Part shown: positions 33,170 to 42,158 of the stretch, one piece after another
Layout: every line of letters starts with the position of its first letter
Numbering within the stretch: position 1 is the first letter of the stretch
Made by a program: the position numbers and the translations under genes
Source: a bacterium HR21
GTDB lineage: Bacteria > Bacteroidota > Ignavibacteria > Kapaibacteriales > HRBIN21
Assembly (NCBI GenBank): GCA_002898295.1
Contig: BEHX01000004.1
Coordinates: forward strand, 62,001 to 126,000
Direction of reading: 5' to 3'
DNA length: 64,000 nt
Notes under the pieces: model-generated
Told to the model about the DNA's origin: nothing
The model's database searches: none
Seen by the model: only the letters and a program-made list of their open reading frames with translations

Positions 33170-35827
33170 ATGGGAATCTTCTACGGAGCCGAACCGTATC
33201 GGCTCAAGACCATCGAACCTCTGCGTCTTCTGCCGCCAGAGGAGCGCCGCCAGGCGCTGGAACGAGCCGGATACAACGTCTTCCGGCTGTCCCACGAAGA
33301 GGTCTTCCTCACGTTCGCCCATTTCCGTGGACTCCACGCAATGAGCGACTCCCAATGGTCCGGCATGCTCATCGGGGACGAAGCGTACGCCGGCAGCCGG
33401 AACTTCTTCCACCTGGAGCAGAGTGCCCGATCGGCTTTCGCCACCTCGTGGCTGATCCCTACGCACCGAGGACGCGGCGCACTGAACCTCCTGGCTCACG
33501 CCTGTTTCCCCAAAGGCACCCTGCTCTTCCACGGTCCGCTGAGCCCCTTGGAGGAATTCCACTTCCGCCGCTTCGGAGCGCGACTGGTCCCTGTGCCGGT
33601 TGTCTGGACTGATACCGGTATCGCTCCCCAGCAGGAATTCCTGCAGGAGATGCTCGCCGAGGAGGTGCCGCAGTACTTCTACTGGCGCCTGTCTCCCGAA
33701 GGACTCGGTTTCCCGCCGTCGGACCTGCGCACTCTGCGCCGCATCTTCGCGATGCTGGCAGAGCGTGGTGTCCGCATTCTCTGGAACGCTTCGGGGTGTT
33801 TTGCCCATTGCGCTGTGCAGGGACTCTCCCCAGACATCCTGCGGGAGCTTGCCCGACACGCCTTCGTGGTGCTCTGGAACGCCCGCGAGGACGGATTCTC
33901 CCACACTGGTGCTCTCCTCTGCGGCACAGACCCGGAGCTATACCAGTCCCTCCAGGCATTGGTAGTCGTCTACGAAGGGCTCCACACCTACGGCGGGCTT
34001 GCCGGACGGGACATGGAGGCAATTGCCCGGGGTATGCAGGAAGCCCTGACCCGCCCAGAGCTTTTCCAGCACCACTGGCAGCTCCGCACGTGGCTCCAGC
34101 GCGAGCTCCACCGCCGGGGATTCCAGGTCGGAGAACTCCAGAGCCTGTGGGGAATCCACCTTTCAGCAGCAGACTTCGGACGGCAGGACACGCTCGAGCA
34201 CCTTGCCGCATTGGCAGCGGCACTCTACCTGCTTTCCGGCATCAGCATCGGCATCAACGCCGACCGACTGTGGATCGCGCTCCCCTTACGCCGATACATG
34301 CCTGAGCACTTCCTCTACCTCCTGACCGCTCTGGAGCGCCTCCGCGAAGGAGCCGCGTCTGTCCCGCTTCTGCGTCCTGACGCCCCTCTGACCGAGTTCT
34401 GGCACGAAGATGCCACCTTCACTCCCTTGGGCGATTTCCCCGAAATCTGCGTTCTGCCCCCTGCGTCTCTGCCGCCGTACCGGATCAAGCACGTCGAGCT
34501 GCTGCTCCGACGGAGCCGGGAGGAGCGTCACCGCGCCCTGTGTCAGGCAGGCTACAATACGTTCCTGCTCCGCTCTGAGGATGTCTTCATCGACCTACTG
34601 ACCGACTCCGGGACCTCTGCTCAGAGCGACCAGCAGTGGGCAGAACTGCTCCGTGCTCCGGAGCCGCTCAACCGAAGCGCCGCTTGGGAGATTTTTGCCG
34701 AAACGGTTCGCCAGGTACTTGGCTTTCCTTACGTTCTGGTCACCCACCAGGGGCGAGCTGCCGAGCACATTCTCTCGCAGACCCTGATTCGTCCCGGACA
34801 GTACGTGCTCAACAACATGTATTTCACCACCACCCGGGAACACCAGGAGCGCGCCGGGGGCATCTTTGTGGATCTCATCATCCCGGAAGCCCATGACCCA
34901 GAGAACCCTCACCCCTTCAAAGGCGATATGGACACGGAGGCAGTGGAAGACTTCATCCACCGCCACGGTGCCGACCAGATTGCTTACATCTGCTTGGAGA
35001 TGAATGTCAACATGGCAGGCGGGCAGCCTGTCTCGCTTGAGGGGACACGCCGCTTGGCAGCTGTGGCGCGGCACTACGGTATCCCGCTCATCTTTGACGC
35101 CACACGCTGTGCGGAGAATGCCTACCTTATTCGCCAGCGCGAGCCCGGACAGCACGAGCGCTCAATTGCCGAGATCCTCCGCGAGCTGATGAGCTACGCC
35201 GATGGGCTGACCTTCTCAGCGAAGAAGGACGTCCTGGTCAACATCGGCGGCTTTCTTGCCCTCCGCGATGAGCAGCTCTACCGGCGAATGGTCCGCCTGC
35301 TGCGTCTCTTCGAGGGCGAGCCCTACACCGGCGGCTTGGCTGCCCGGGACCTCCTGGCAATGGCACAAGGATTACGGGAGATGCTCGCGCTGGAGTATCT
35401 GCGCTCTCGCATCGAACAAGTCCAGCAATTCGGTGCTGCCCTCCAGGCAGCGGGAATCCCCATTGTGGTGCCCATAGGCGGGCACGCCGTTTACGTCGAT
35501 GCCGCGCGCGTTTTCCCCCACATCCCGCAGGACTGCTTCCCTGCCCAGTGCTTGGCAGCTGAACTGTACCGAGAAAGCGGTGTTCGCTCAATGGAACGGG
35601 GAACTGTCTCGGCCGGGCGCGACCCGCGCACAGGGCGCCATCGGTATCCGAAACTGGAGTTGGTCCGTCTGACACTCCCCCGCCGCGTTTACACTTCCGC
35701 CCATCTGGAAGCTGTGGTCGAAGGACTCCAAGCCGTGCTGCGGCGCCGGGACACCGTGCGCGGGCTGCGGATGGTCTACGAGCCGCCCGTCCTGCGGTTC
35801 TTCACAGCCCGCTTTGAGCCTCTCTAA
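33170..35827 (+). CDS. Double-length tyrosine phenol-lyase-like protein (fused pseudo-heterodimer)
   Basis: 885 residues, about twice the family length (456). Residues about 435-885 match a full tyrosine phenol-lyase: TDSGT, THQGRA, MYFTTTREHQE, FDATRC, the PLP lysine K686 in SAKKD, phenol-contacting M808/R810 in SMERG, R833 (equivalent of Arg404) and LRFFTARF. The spacing R810-R833 equals Arg381-Arg404 of the Citrobacter enzyme. SMERG favours tyrosine over tryptophan. This half has lost the tyrosine loop: the Tyr71 position is Leu. Residues 1-425 are a second copy that keeps GDEAYAGSRNF (Y73) and YEGLHTYGGLAGRDMEA but has no PLP lysine (WNARED), a Trp in place of Arg404 and an altered cofactor site. 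Expected reaction if active: L-tyrosine to phenol, pyruvate and ammonia. A ribosome site GGAGCG precedes the ATG, and a weak promoter element lies at 33130. The stop overlaps the convergent htrA by 4 bases. Confidence 0.85.
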   Translation: MGIFYGAEPYRLKTIEPLRLLPPEERRQALERAGYNVFRLSHEEVFLTFAHFRGLHAMSDSQWSGMLIGDEAYAGSRNFFHLEQSARSAFATSWLIPTHRGRGALNLLAHACFPKGTLLFHGPLSPLEEFHFRRFGARLVPVPVVWTDTGIAPQQEFLQEMLAEEVPQYFYWRLSPEGLGFPPSDLRTLRRIFAMLAERGVRILWNASGCFAHCAVQGLSPDILRELARHAFVVLWNAREDGFSHTGALLCGTDPELYQSLQALVVVYEGLHTYGGLAGRDMEAIARGMQEALTRPELFQHHWQLRTWLQRELHRRGFQVGELQSLWGIHLSAADFGRQDTLEHLAALAAALYLLSGISIGINADRLWIALPLRRYMPEHFLYLLTALERLREGAASVPLLRPDAPLTEFWHEDATFTPLGDFPEICVLPPASLPPYRIKHVELLLRRSREERHRALCQAGYNTFLLRSEDVFIDLLTDSGTSAQSDQQWAELLRAPEPLNRSAAWEIFAETVRQVLGFPYVLVTHQGRAAEHILSQTLIRPGQYVLNNMYFTTTREHQERAGGIFVDLIIPEAHDPENPHPFKGDMDTEAVEDFIHRHGADQIAYICLEMNVNMAGGQPVSLEGTRRLAAVARHYGIPLIFDATRCAENAYLIRQREPGQHERSIAEILRELMSYADGLTFSAKKDVLVNIGGFLALRDEQLYRRMVRLLRLFEGEPYTGGLAARDLLAMAQGLREMLALEYLRSRIEQVQQFGAALQAAGIPIVVPIGGHAVYVDAARVFPHIPQDCFPAQCLAAELYRESGVRSMERGTVSAGRDPRTGRHRYPKLELVRLTLPRRVYTSAHLEAVVEGLQAVLRRRDTVRGLRMVYEPPVLRFFTARFEPL

Positions 35828-37383
35828 GAGGGGAGTTCCAGCGAGACCAGTCGTCGGAGAACCTCACCATTGGGTCCGACGGAAACAACCCGCAACAGCA
35901 CCGCCTCACTGGGCTTGCGCTGTCCGAGCAAGCGCCGGAATTCCGACACCGATCGCACGGGGACATCGCCTACATGCGTGATAACATCTCCCCGCCGCAA
36001 GCCGCGCTCCCAGGCATGGCTGTACGGGGTGACGCGTGTTACCTCGACTCCCTGATCTACCTCCAGCTGGTTGCGAGCTCGCTCCGAGAGCGGTCCGACA
36101 CTGAAGCCCAGCTTGTCCAAATCCACCGAGCGCGTTGCTTCCTTTTCCGCCTCGGAGTCCGTCTGGTCGGTACGCTCGGCAGCGGCTGTATCCTCTTCCC
36201 GACGGCGCAATGTAACGGTTTTCTCCATTCTCTTCCCGTCACGCCAGAGGGTCAGGCGCACGGTTTGCCCAGCCCGCCGCGTTGCAACTAAGCCCTGCAG
36301 ATGGTTGGGGCTTTTGACAGGGATGCCATCGAATTCCAAGATCACATCGCCCACTTTGATGCCGGCTCGCTCCGCTGCCCCACCGGGGAGCACGTTGGAG
36401 ACAATGGCTCCCTGCGGTTTTTCCAGCCCAATGGCTTTCGCCGTCACGGCATCCACAGGCTGAATCTGCACTCCAATGTAGCCGCGATCGATCTTGCCGT
36501 CTTCCATGAGGTCTTCGACCACAGCCCGGACGATGTCAACCGGGACAGCAAAACCGTAGCCCTGGTAGAAGCCCGTGGTGGTAGCAATCGCCGTATTGAT
36601 GCCGATGAGCGCTCCCTGCAACGTAAAGAGCCCACCGCCGCTGTTGCCGGGGTTGATTGCCGCATCGGTCTGGATGAAGTTCTCCACCGCATAGGGATCT
36701 CCCCCGATGACCCCAAGCCCCCCACGCCCGATTGCGCTGATGATGCCCGCCGTCACCGTAGAGCGCAAGCCCAGAGGATTCCCAACAGCAATGACCCACT
36801 CGCCGACCTGGATATCCTCCACGTTGCCGAAATAGGCAGGCTTCAGCCCCTTGGTCTCGACTTTCAGGAGCGCCAAGTCTGTGAGCGGATCGCGACCGAT
36901 GATTTTCGCCCGGTACTCTTTCCCATCGTACGTGAAAACTCGGATGTCCCCATCCTTTGCGCCGGCAACCACGTGATTGTTCGTGACAATGTACCCGTCC
37001 TCCGTGACAATGACACCGGAGCCCTGCGCTTGCCGTGGCGGGGGAGTGCTCTCAGGTTCCTGCTCCTCGAAGAAACGCCGGAAGGGACCGAAAAACTCGA
37101 AAATATCTCTGGACTCCTTGTCCTTGCTCACAACGCGAATTCCTACAACCGACGGCATAACGGCATTCGCAACCTCGACGAAGACCCGGTTGAGCTGTCG
37201 CACACTCTCGCTGAGCTGGATAGGAGGTTGCGCTGCCCCAAGCCGCGCCGAGGTAGACGGACGCGATTGCGCCAACACTGTGCCAATCGCACTCCCGGAG
37301 CCGACGTGGGAGACCAGCACAATCCCGAGCACCATCCCGATAGCAACCAGAGCGATCGCGGCAAAGAGCGTTCGCCGGTCCAT
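35824..37383 (-). CDS. HtrA/DegP-type periplasmic serine protease
   Basis: 519 residues from the ATG at 37383 (MDRRTLF). An N-terminal membrane anchor or signal (about 5-28) precedes a trypsin-like domain with a complete triad: H137 in TNNHVV, D169 in LTDLALL and S248 in GNSGGG. Two PDZ domains follow (about 285-385 and 420-519), separated by a charged linker. It degrades misfolded envelope proteins. It is downstream of a coiled-coil protein gene on the same strand (66-base gap). Confidence 0.93.
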   Translation of the reverse strand: MDRRTLFAAIALVAIGMVLGIVLVSHVGSGSAIGTVLAQSRPSTSARLGAAQPPIQLSESVRQLNRVFVEVANAVMPSVVGIRVVSKDKESRDIFEFFGPFRRFFEEQEPESTPPPRQAQGSGVIVTEDGYIVTNNHVVAGAKDGDIRVFTYDGKEYRAKIIGRDPLTDLALLKVETKGLKPAYFGNVEDIQVGEWVIAVGNPLGLRSTVTAGIISAIGRGGLGVIGGDPYAVENFIQTDAAINPGNSGGGLFTLQGALIGINTAIATTTGFYQGYGFAVPVDIVRAVVEDLMEDGKIDRGYIGVQIQPVDAVTAKAIGLEKPQGAIVSNVLPGGAAERAGIKVGDVILEFDGIPVKSPNHLQGLVATRRAGQTVRLTLWRDGKRMEKTVTLRRREEDTAAAERTDQTDSEAEKEATRSVDLDKLGFSVGPLSERARNQLEVDQGVEVTRVTPYSHAWERGLRRGDVITHVGDVPVRSVSEFRRLLGQRKPSEAVLLRVVSVGPNGEVLRRLVSLELPS

Positions 37384-37449
37384 TGTGTCCACGCAAGGGT
37401 GTTCAACACACACGCTGTGTCTTTAGACGAAGCCTCCGGGGACGTCGTA

Positions 37450-38253
37450 TTAGCCGTGAAGGATTCCCAGAAGGAGTGCCGCCAGGACTCCAGCAGTGAG
37501 GAGTGCGAAGACAATCCGGAGCGCCTTCATCCGCCGTTCGAGGGCGGTAAGACGCTGCCGCAACAGCACAAGCTCTTCCCCCGCCACTGGAGGTTGGGAG
37601 GGTGGCTCCACTGGTTGTGGTGCCGGTTCCTCCTGTGTCCACTGGAGCAGTACCGTAGCCAGCTCTGTCAGCTGCGCCTCCAGTGTCTGGAAACGCGGTT
37701 CCAGGTTCTGCAGGAGCTGGCGTCGGAGCTGCTCGGGATTGACCGTGGTGCGGAGTTCCTCAAGCTGTCGCTGGAGCTCTCCGATATCCCGCCGCAGAAG
37801 GAGCCGGATGGCTTCCACCCGCTGCTCCCACTGCCGGAGCTCCTCCTGGAGACTCCGCAACACGAGCGCAACTTTCTGCTCCGTTCCCCGAACCAGGGTT
37901 TCTACCTGCACAATAGCCTCCGCGACCTGACCAGCGAACTGCTCGGGCAGCTGCTGCAGACGCGCAGAGTCCGCCTCAATGCGTGCCAGCCGTGCATGGA
38001 GCTCGTGGAAGGTTGCGGTCCGCTGCAGGAGCGGCGCGATGAGGGTATCGAACTCCCGGCGGAGATGCTCCAGGAAAGCAGCTGCCTGCTCGCGGAAGCG
38101 GTCGGTTTCCTGCTGGAAGCGTTCCCGGTGCTGCTGGAGGTTCTGGAGCAACTCCTCTACGTGGGTGAATGCTTCGGCATACGCCTGCGCCTGCTGCCGG
38201 ACGGTTTCGAAGAGAGCCAAAATTTCCGTGCTCAGCGCCTTGCTTCCCGCCAT
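37450..38253 (-). CDS. Unknown coiled-coil protein with C-terminal membrane anchor
   Basis: 267 residues from the ATG at 38253 (MAGSKALSTEIL). Nearly the whole protein to about residue 195 is predicted coiled coil, rich in Gln, Glu, Leu and Arg. A Pro-rich linker (PAPQPVEPPSQPPV) follows, then a basic stretch (LERRMKALR) and one membrane segment at the very end (FALLTAGVLAALLLGIL), so it looks tail-anchored with a long cytoplasmic rod. The start overlaps the upstream small gene by 22 bases. I do not recognise the family. Confidence 0.7.
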   Translation of the reverse strand: MAGSKALSTEILALFETVRQQAQAYAEAFTHVEELLQNLQQHRERFQQETDRFREQAAAFLEHLRREFDTLIAPLLQRTATFHELHARLARIEADSARLQQLPEQFAGQVAEAIVQVETLVRGTEQKVALVLRSLQEELRQWEQRVEAIRLLLRRDIGELQRQLEELRTTVNPEQLRRQLLQNLEPRFQTLEAQLTELATVLLQWTQEEPAPQPVEPPSQPPVAGEELVLLRQRLTALERRMKALRIVFALLTAGVLAALLLGILHG

Positions 38254-38522
38254 GGGCGCGTGTACTCCAGAAAGTAGCTCAGCGCGGCGCACAGCTCCGC
38301 CAGCAGCTCGCGCTCGAGCTCCGGGACGGGTTCTGGCGAGCACCGGAGGAGAATCTCGTACATGTCCTGGCGAAATCGTTCGTCTTCCCGAACAAGCTGT
38401 GCACAATGCTCCTGCAGAAACGCATAGAGCAGCCCTTCTTCCGCCAGCTCCTCGTAGAAGCGACGAGGAACCCCATGGCGGAAGTACCAGGCACGAAGCG
38501 GTATCGGCTTCTCCGATGCCAT
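38232..38522 (-). CDS. Small protein of unknown function
   Basis: 96 residues from the ATG at 38522 (MASEKPIPLRAWYFRHG). It is charged, Glu/Arg/Leu-rich and probably all-helical, with no signal peptide and few Cys. It overlaps the start of the coiled-coil gene by 22 bases on the same strand, which suggests translational coupling and a shared job. Its start codon faces the relA/spoT gene. No homologue is recognised. Confidence 0.6.
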   Translation of the reverse strand: MASEKPIPLRAWYFRHGVPRRFYEELAEEGLLYAFLQEHCAQLVREDERFRQDMYEILLRCSPEPVPELERELLAELCAALSYFLEYTRPWREARR

Positions 38523-38579
38523 TGCTGGAGTGCTGTGCAGCAGCGGAGTGTATCGGCAGCTCTGCAGGAAACCTAAACC

Positions 38580-40802
38580 ATGGCTGAGGTGCACTCAGCG
38601 GTCGTCCCTAACTCCGTAGCTCCTGACGCCTTGCTGGAATCGCTCCTGGCAGACTGCCGCGCGGCGCTGCCGAAGTGCGACGAGCAGCTCATCCGCAAAG
38701 CGTTCGACTTCTGCGTTGACGCCCACCGCGAGAGTGTTCGCGCTTCTGGCGAGCCGTACTACACCCATCCGGTCGAAGTCGCCCGCATCGTTGCCCGAGA
38801 AATCGCCCTCGACGACATCTCCGTTGCTGCAGCACTGCTGCACGACGTCATCGAGGACACCGAGTTTACCGTGCAGGACATCCAGGCAGAATTCGGCACT
38901 ACGATCGCTGACATTGTCGACAGCGTTACGAAAATCGCCGATATCGTCGAGAACCGCACCATCACCGAAGCCGAGACGTACCGCAAATTACTCCTTTCCC
39001 TCATCCGCGACGTGCGTGCGATTCTGATCAAGCTCGCCGACCGCCTGCACAACATGCGCACCATCGATGCCCTACCCCCGGAGCGCCGCCACCGCATCGC
39101 CCGGGAAACGCTCGATATCTATGCCCCCTTCGCCCATCGGCTGGGCTTGGCAAACCTGAAGTGGGAGCTGGAAGACCTTGCTTTCAAAGTCCTCAATCCC
39201 AGCGCCTACCTCCTGGTGGCAAAAGCCCTTCAGGAAACCCGTGCCGAGCGGGAAGCGTATATCCAGCGCGTCATTGCCCCGATTGAGCAGCACCTGCGCG
39301 CCCACGGACTACGCTTCGAAATCACCGGACGCCCGAAAAACCTCTACTCCATCTACCAGAAGATGCTCACCCGCGGCAAGGCGCTGGAAGAGATCTACGA
39401 CCTCTTCGCCATCCGCATCATCCTGGAGACCGACGACAGCAACGAGTGCTACTTCGCCTATGGTCTGGTCACCCAGCTCTACACCCCGATCCCGGAACGT
39501 TTCAAGGACTTCATCGCTGTCCCGAAGAAGAACGGCTACCGCTCGCTCCACACTACGGTCATCGGACCCGAAGGGCGCCCGGTAGAGATCCAAATCCGCA
39601 CGCGTGCGATGCATGAGATTGCCGAACGCGGAGTTGCCGCGCACTTCCGCTACAAAGCCGAACAGGGCGTTTCCCCAGCCTGGAATGATGACCCCGAGCT
39701 GGAAGAGTGGATCCAGTGGGTTCGCGAGCTCTTCGAGAAACGTTCCCGCGAAGAAGCTGCCCAGGAGTTCCTGGAAAGCTTCCGCCTCAACCTCTACCAG
39801 GACGAAATCTACGTCTTCACCCCGAAGGGCGAGCTGAAGCGCCTGCCGAAGGGCGCCACCCCGCTTGACTTCGCCTTCGCTATCCATACGGAAATCGGGC
39901 ACCACTGCATCGGTGCGAAGGTCAACGGGCGCATCGTTCCGCTCGACTACAAGCTGCAGACAGGTGACCAGGTCGAAATCCTCACCTCCAAGCACCAGGC
40001 ACCGAGCCGGGATTGGGAACAGATCGTTGTGACCCATAAAGCCAAATCCTACATTCGCCGCTACCTCAACGAGCAGAAGCGTCTCAAGCAGCACGAGGGA
40101 CAGCAGCTCCTGGAAAAGCGCCTCCGGAAGCTCAACCTCACCATTGCTCCAGAAGAACTCGACCGCATTGCCCACGCGCTCAAGTACGAGAACCGCTCTG
40201 CCCTCTTCTACGCGCTCGGCACCGGTGCCATCAGCCCGGAGTTCGTCATCGATTTGCTGCAGACGAAATCCGCCCGAGCGCCGGAGAATGCTCCCTTGCC
40301 CTCGGCGGAACAGATTACCGAGGTTGCTCGCCGGCACAGCACTGGGATTGAGCTCCTGGATACCCCAACCGATGGCACCCCGCTGCTATACTCCTACGCT
40401 CGCTGCTGTAACCCTATCCCAGGCGATGAGATCGTCGGCATTATCACTATCGGCAGCGGCATCCGCGTTCACCGCCGGAGCTGCCCGAATGTACAGGAGC
40501 TGCTCGCCGCAAACCACCCCCGTCTGGTCCAGCTCCGCTGGGGCAACGTCGGGGAGGAACAATTCCTGACAGCCCTGCGCATCACCGGCGACGATCGCCC
40601 CGGCATGCTCCACAACATCACGAAAGCTATCCTTTCGTGCGAGCGCACGAATATCCGCAGCGTCAACATTGACAGCTACGGTGGCATCTTCGAGGGGATC
40701 TTCACCCTCTATGTCCGCAACACCGAGCAGCTGGAACGCATCATCGAGAAACTGCGCCGCATCCGTGGTATCCATACCGTGACCCGCTTCGAAGGACCTT
40801 AG
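38580..40802 (+). CDS. Bifunctional (p)ppGpp synthetase/hydrolase RelA/SpoT
   Basis: 740 residues. Domains: HD hydrolase (LLHDVIEDTEFT near 88-98, LADRLHNMRT), synthetase (GYRSLHTTVIG near 320), TGS (about 405-465), helical/zinc-finger-like region with YARCCNPIPGDEIVG, and a C-terminal ACT domain (about 665-740). Intact HD and synthetase motifs indicate a bifunctional Rel enzyme that makes and degrades the stringent-response alarmone. It is divergent from the small gene at 38232 and overlaps the convergent 40799 gene by 4 bases. Confidence 0.95.
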   Translation: MAEVHSAVVPNSVAPDALLESLLADCRAALPKCDEQLIRKAFDFCVDAHRESVRASGEPYYTHPVEVARIVAREIALDDISVAAALLHDVIEDTEFTVQDIQAEFGTTIADIVDSVTKIADIVENRTITEAETYRKLLLSLIRDVRAILIKLADRLHNMRTIDALPPERRHRIARETLDIYAPFAHRLGLANLKWELEDLAFKVLNPSAYLLVAKALQETRAEREAYIQRVIAPIEQHLRAHGLRFEITGRPKNLYSIYQKMLTRGKALEEIYDLFAIRIILETDDSNECYFAYGLVTQLYTPIPERFKDFIAVPKKNGYRSLHTTVIGPEGRPVEIQIRTRAMHEIAERGVAAHFRYKAEQGVSPAWNDDPELEEWIQWVRELFEKRSREEAAQEFLESFRLNLYQDEIYVFTPKGELKRLPKGATPLDFAFAIHTEIGHHCIGAKVNGRIVPLDYKLQTGDQVEILTSKHQAPSRDWEQIVVTHKAKSYIRRYLNEQKRLKQHEGQQLLEKRLRKLNLTIAPEELDRIAHALKYENRSALFYALGTGAISPEFVIDLLQTKSARAPENAPLPSAEQITEVARRHSTGIELLDTPTDGTPLLYSYARCCNPIPGDEIVGIITIGSGIRVHRRSCPNVQELLAANHPRLVQLRWGNVGEEQFLTALRITGDDRPGMLHNITKAILSCERTNIRSVNIDSYGGIFEGIFTLYVRNTEQLERIIEKLRRIRGIHTVTRFEGP

Positions 40803-42052
40803 GTCTTGAGCCGCTTCTTGCGCGCTGCCGGGAAGAGCACGTTGTTCAAGATGAGCCGATACCCCGGTGAATTCGGATAGAGCGACAGATCCGTCGGCGG
40901 ATCCCCGACAGCATGCTGGTAGTCCTCCGGGTCGTGTCCACCGTACCAGGCGAACATACCCCGCCCAACCGTGCCATAGATGTACTTGACCTCGTTCGTG
41001 CCGTCGCGCTTTGCCAGGATCACCACCGAGGGCTTCAGCAGCTCCTCGCGGAAAGCCGTCGTCTGCCCCAGGAAGCCATGAATGACGTTGGCATGACACT
41101 GCGTCAGCATTGTCGGCACGGGATCGTACTTGGCAGAGAACTCCACCAGCGTGAAGTAATCCACGCTCGGGTCGGCTAACCCGGTCGGACCCACGTCAAT
41201 GTTGGAGAACTCGTAAACGTACGGGTTCATCTCCAGGGTGAAATTCTGAAAAGCGAACGTACGGGAGAAATCCAGCTTCCGGTTCGCTTCCGGATCGGCA
41301 GGATCGCCGTCGAACATCTCCGCGCAAATATCCACATCCCGGGCAGCTAGTGCAATATCGTACGTATCTGTGGCGCTGCACATTGCGAACATAAAGCCGC
41401 CGTTGATGACGTACTCACGAATTTTCTCCACCACCGCTTTCTTCAGCTCCGAGACTTTCCGAAAGCCCAGCTTGCGCGCGGTCGCCTCTTGGAGAGCGAC
41501 CTGCTGCTGGTACCAGGTCGTGTGGGCAAAGGCTGCCCAGAACTTGCCGTACTGCCCGGTGAAGTCCTCGTGGTGGAGGTGGAGCCAGTCATAGTCTTTG
41601 AGCTTCCCGGCAAGCACCTCTTCGTCCCAGACCTTGTCATAGGGAATCCCCGCGTAGTCGAGCACCAGCTGCACGGCATCATCCCACGGCTTGGCTGTTG
41701 GCATCACGTAGACTGCCAAGCGAGGTGCCCGCTCCAGGCGGACAACATCCATGTTGACATCGGGGCGTTGGACTTCAGCATAGATTTCGGCTGCCTGTGC
41801 TGCCGAGAGCACCTCGAAGCTTACCCCGCGGTGTTGACACTCCAGCGCGAGCTCCGGCACGTAGTCCATCAGGAACGAGCCGCCACGGTAGTTGAGCAGC
41901 CAGTCCACCCACCGCCCTTGCAGGAGATTCCAGTACGCCACCCCGTACGCCTTGAGATGGTTGTTCTGCGCAAGATCCATCGGGATAAGGAGCTTCTGCT
42001 GTGCCCAGAGTGTCCCAGCAAGGAAGACGAGCACACCGAATGACCGCATCAT
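40799..42052 (-). CDS. Exported protein of the family often labelled asparagine synthetase B in Bacteroidota
   Basis: 417 residues. A signal peptide (MMRSFGVLVFLAGTLWAQ) is followed by LLIPMDLAQNNHLKAYGVAYW and a DWLLNYRGGSFLMD motif. I recall this N-terminus from Bacteroidota proteins named asparagine synthetase B, but no AsnB glutaminase (N-terminal Cys) or PP-loop synthetase motif is present, so that name looks wrong. The middle has a Rossmann-like stretch (NGGFMFAMCSATDTYDIALAA) and the end GRGMFAWYGGHDPEDYQH. A periplasmic or surface location is expected; function unknown. Confidence 0.65.
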   Translation of the reverse strand: MMRSFGVLVFLAGTLWAQQKLLIPMDLAQNNHLKAYGVAYWNLLQGRWVDWLLNYRGGSFLMDYVPELALECQHRGVSFEVLSAAQAAEIYAEVQRPDVNMDVVRLERAPRLAVYVMPTAKPWDDAVQLVLDYAGIPYDKVWDEEVLAGKLKDYDWLHLHHEDFTGQYGKFWAAFAHTTWYQQQVALQEATARKLGFRKVSELKKAVVEKIREYVINGGFMFAMCSATDTYDIALAARDVDICAEMFDGDPADPEANRKLDFSRTFAFQNFTLEMNPYVYEFSNIDVGPTGLADPSVDYFTLVEFSAKYDPVPTMLTQCHANVIHGFLGQTTAFREELLKPSVVILAKRDGTNEVKYIYGTVGRGMFAWYGGHDPEDYQHAVGDPPTDLSLYPNSPGYRLILNNVLFPAARKKRLKT

Positions 42053-42123
42053 AGCCGTCTCCTGCGCCGTTCGGTAGCCGAAGACGCATGTTCAGACGCA
42101 GTAGCGTAAGCTCCCAAAGGCGG

Positions 42124-42131
42124 TAATTTTG
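42124..42131 (+). promoter_or_regulatory. Putative -7 promoter element (TAATTTTG) for the crotonase genes
   Basis: TAATTTTG ends 27 bases before the ATG at 42159 and is identical to the element upstream of tRNA-Ala. No -33 TTTG is evident. Confidence 0.45.
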
Positions 42132-42158
42132 TGTGACCACAGCGAGCTCTTCTGCGCC

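Noticed and set aside
33170-35827. Two separate lyase genes joined by a sequencing error
   Set aside because: The frame is continuous without a stop, the join falls in a normal linker with typical composition, and the two halves have complementary residue losses, which argues for a true fusion.
33170-35827. Naming the double-length protein a tryptophanase
   Set aside because: The SMERG motif carries the Arg and Met typical of tyrosine phenol-lyase; tryptophanases have a hydrophobic residue in place of the Arg.
36301-38277. A 658-codon open frame on the plus strand
   Set aside because: It runs antisense to the HtrA protease and the coiled-coil gene, both of which have clear motifs on the minus strand.
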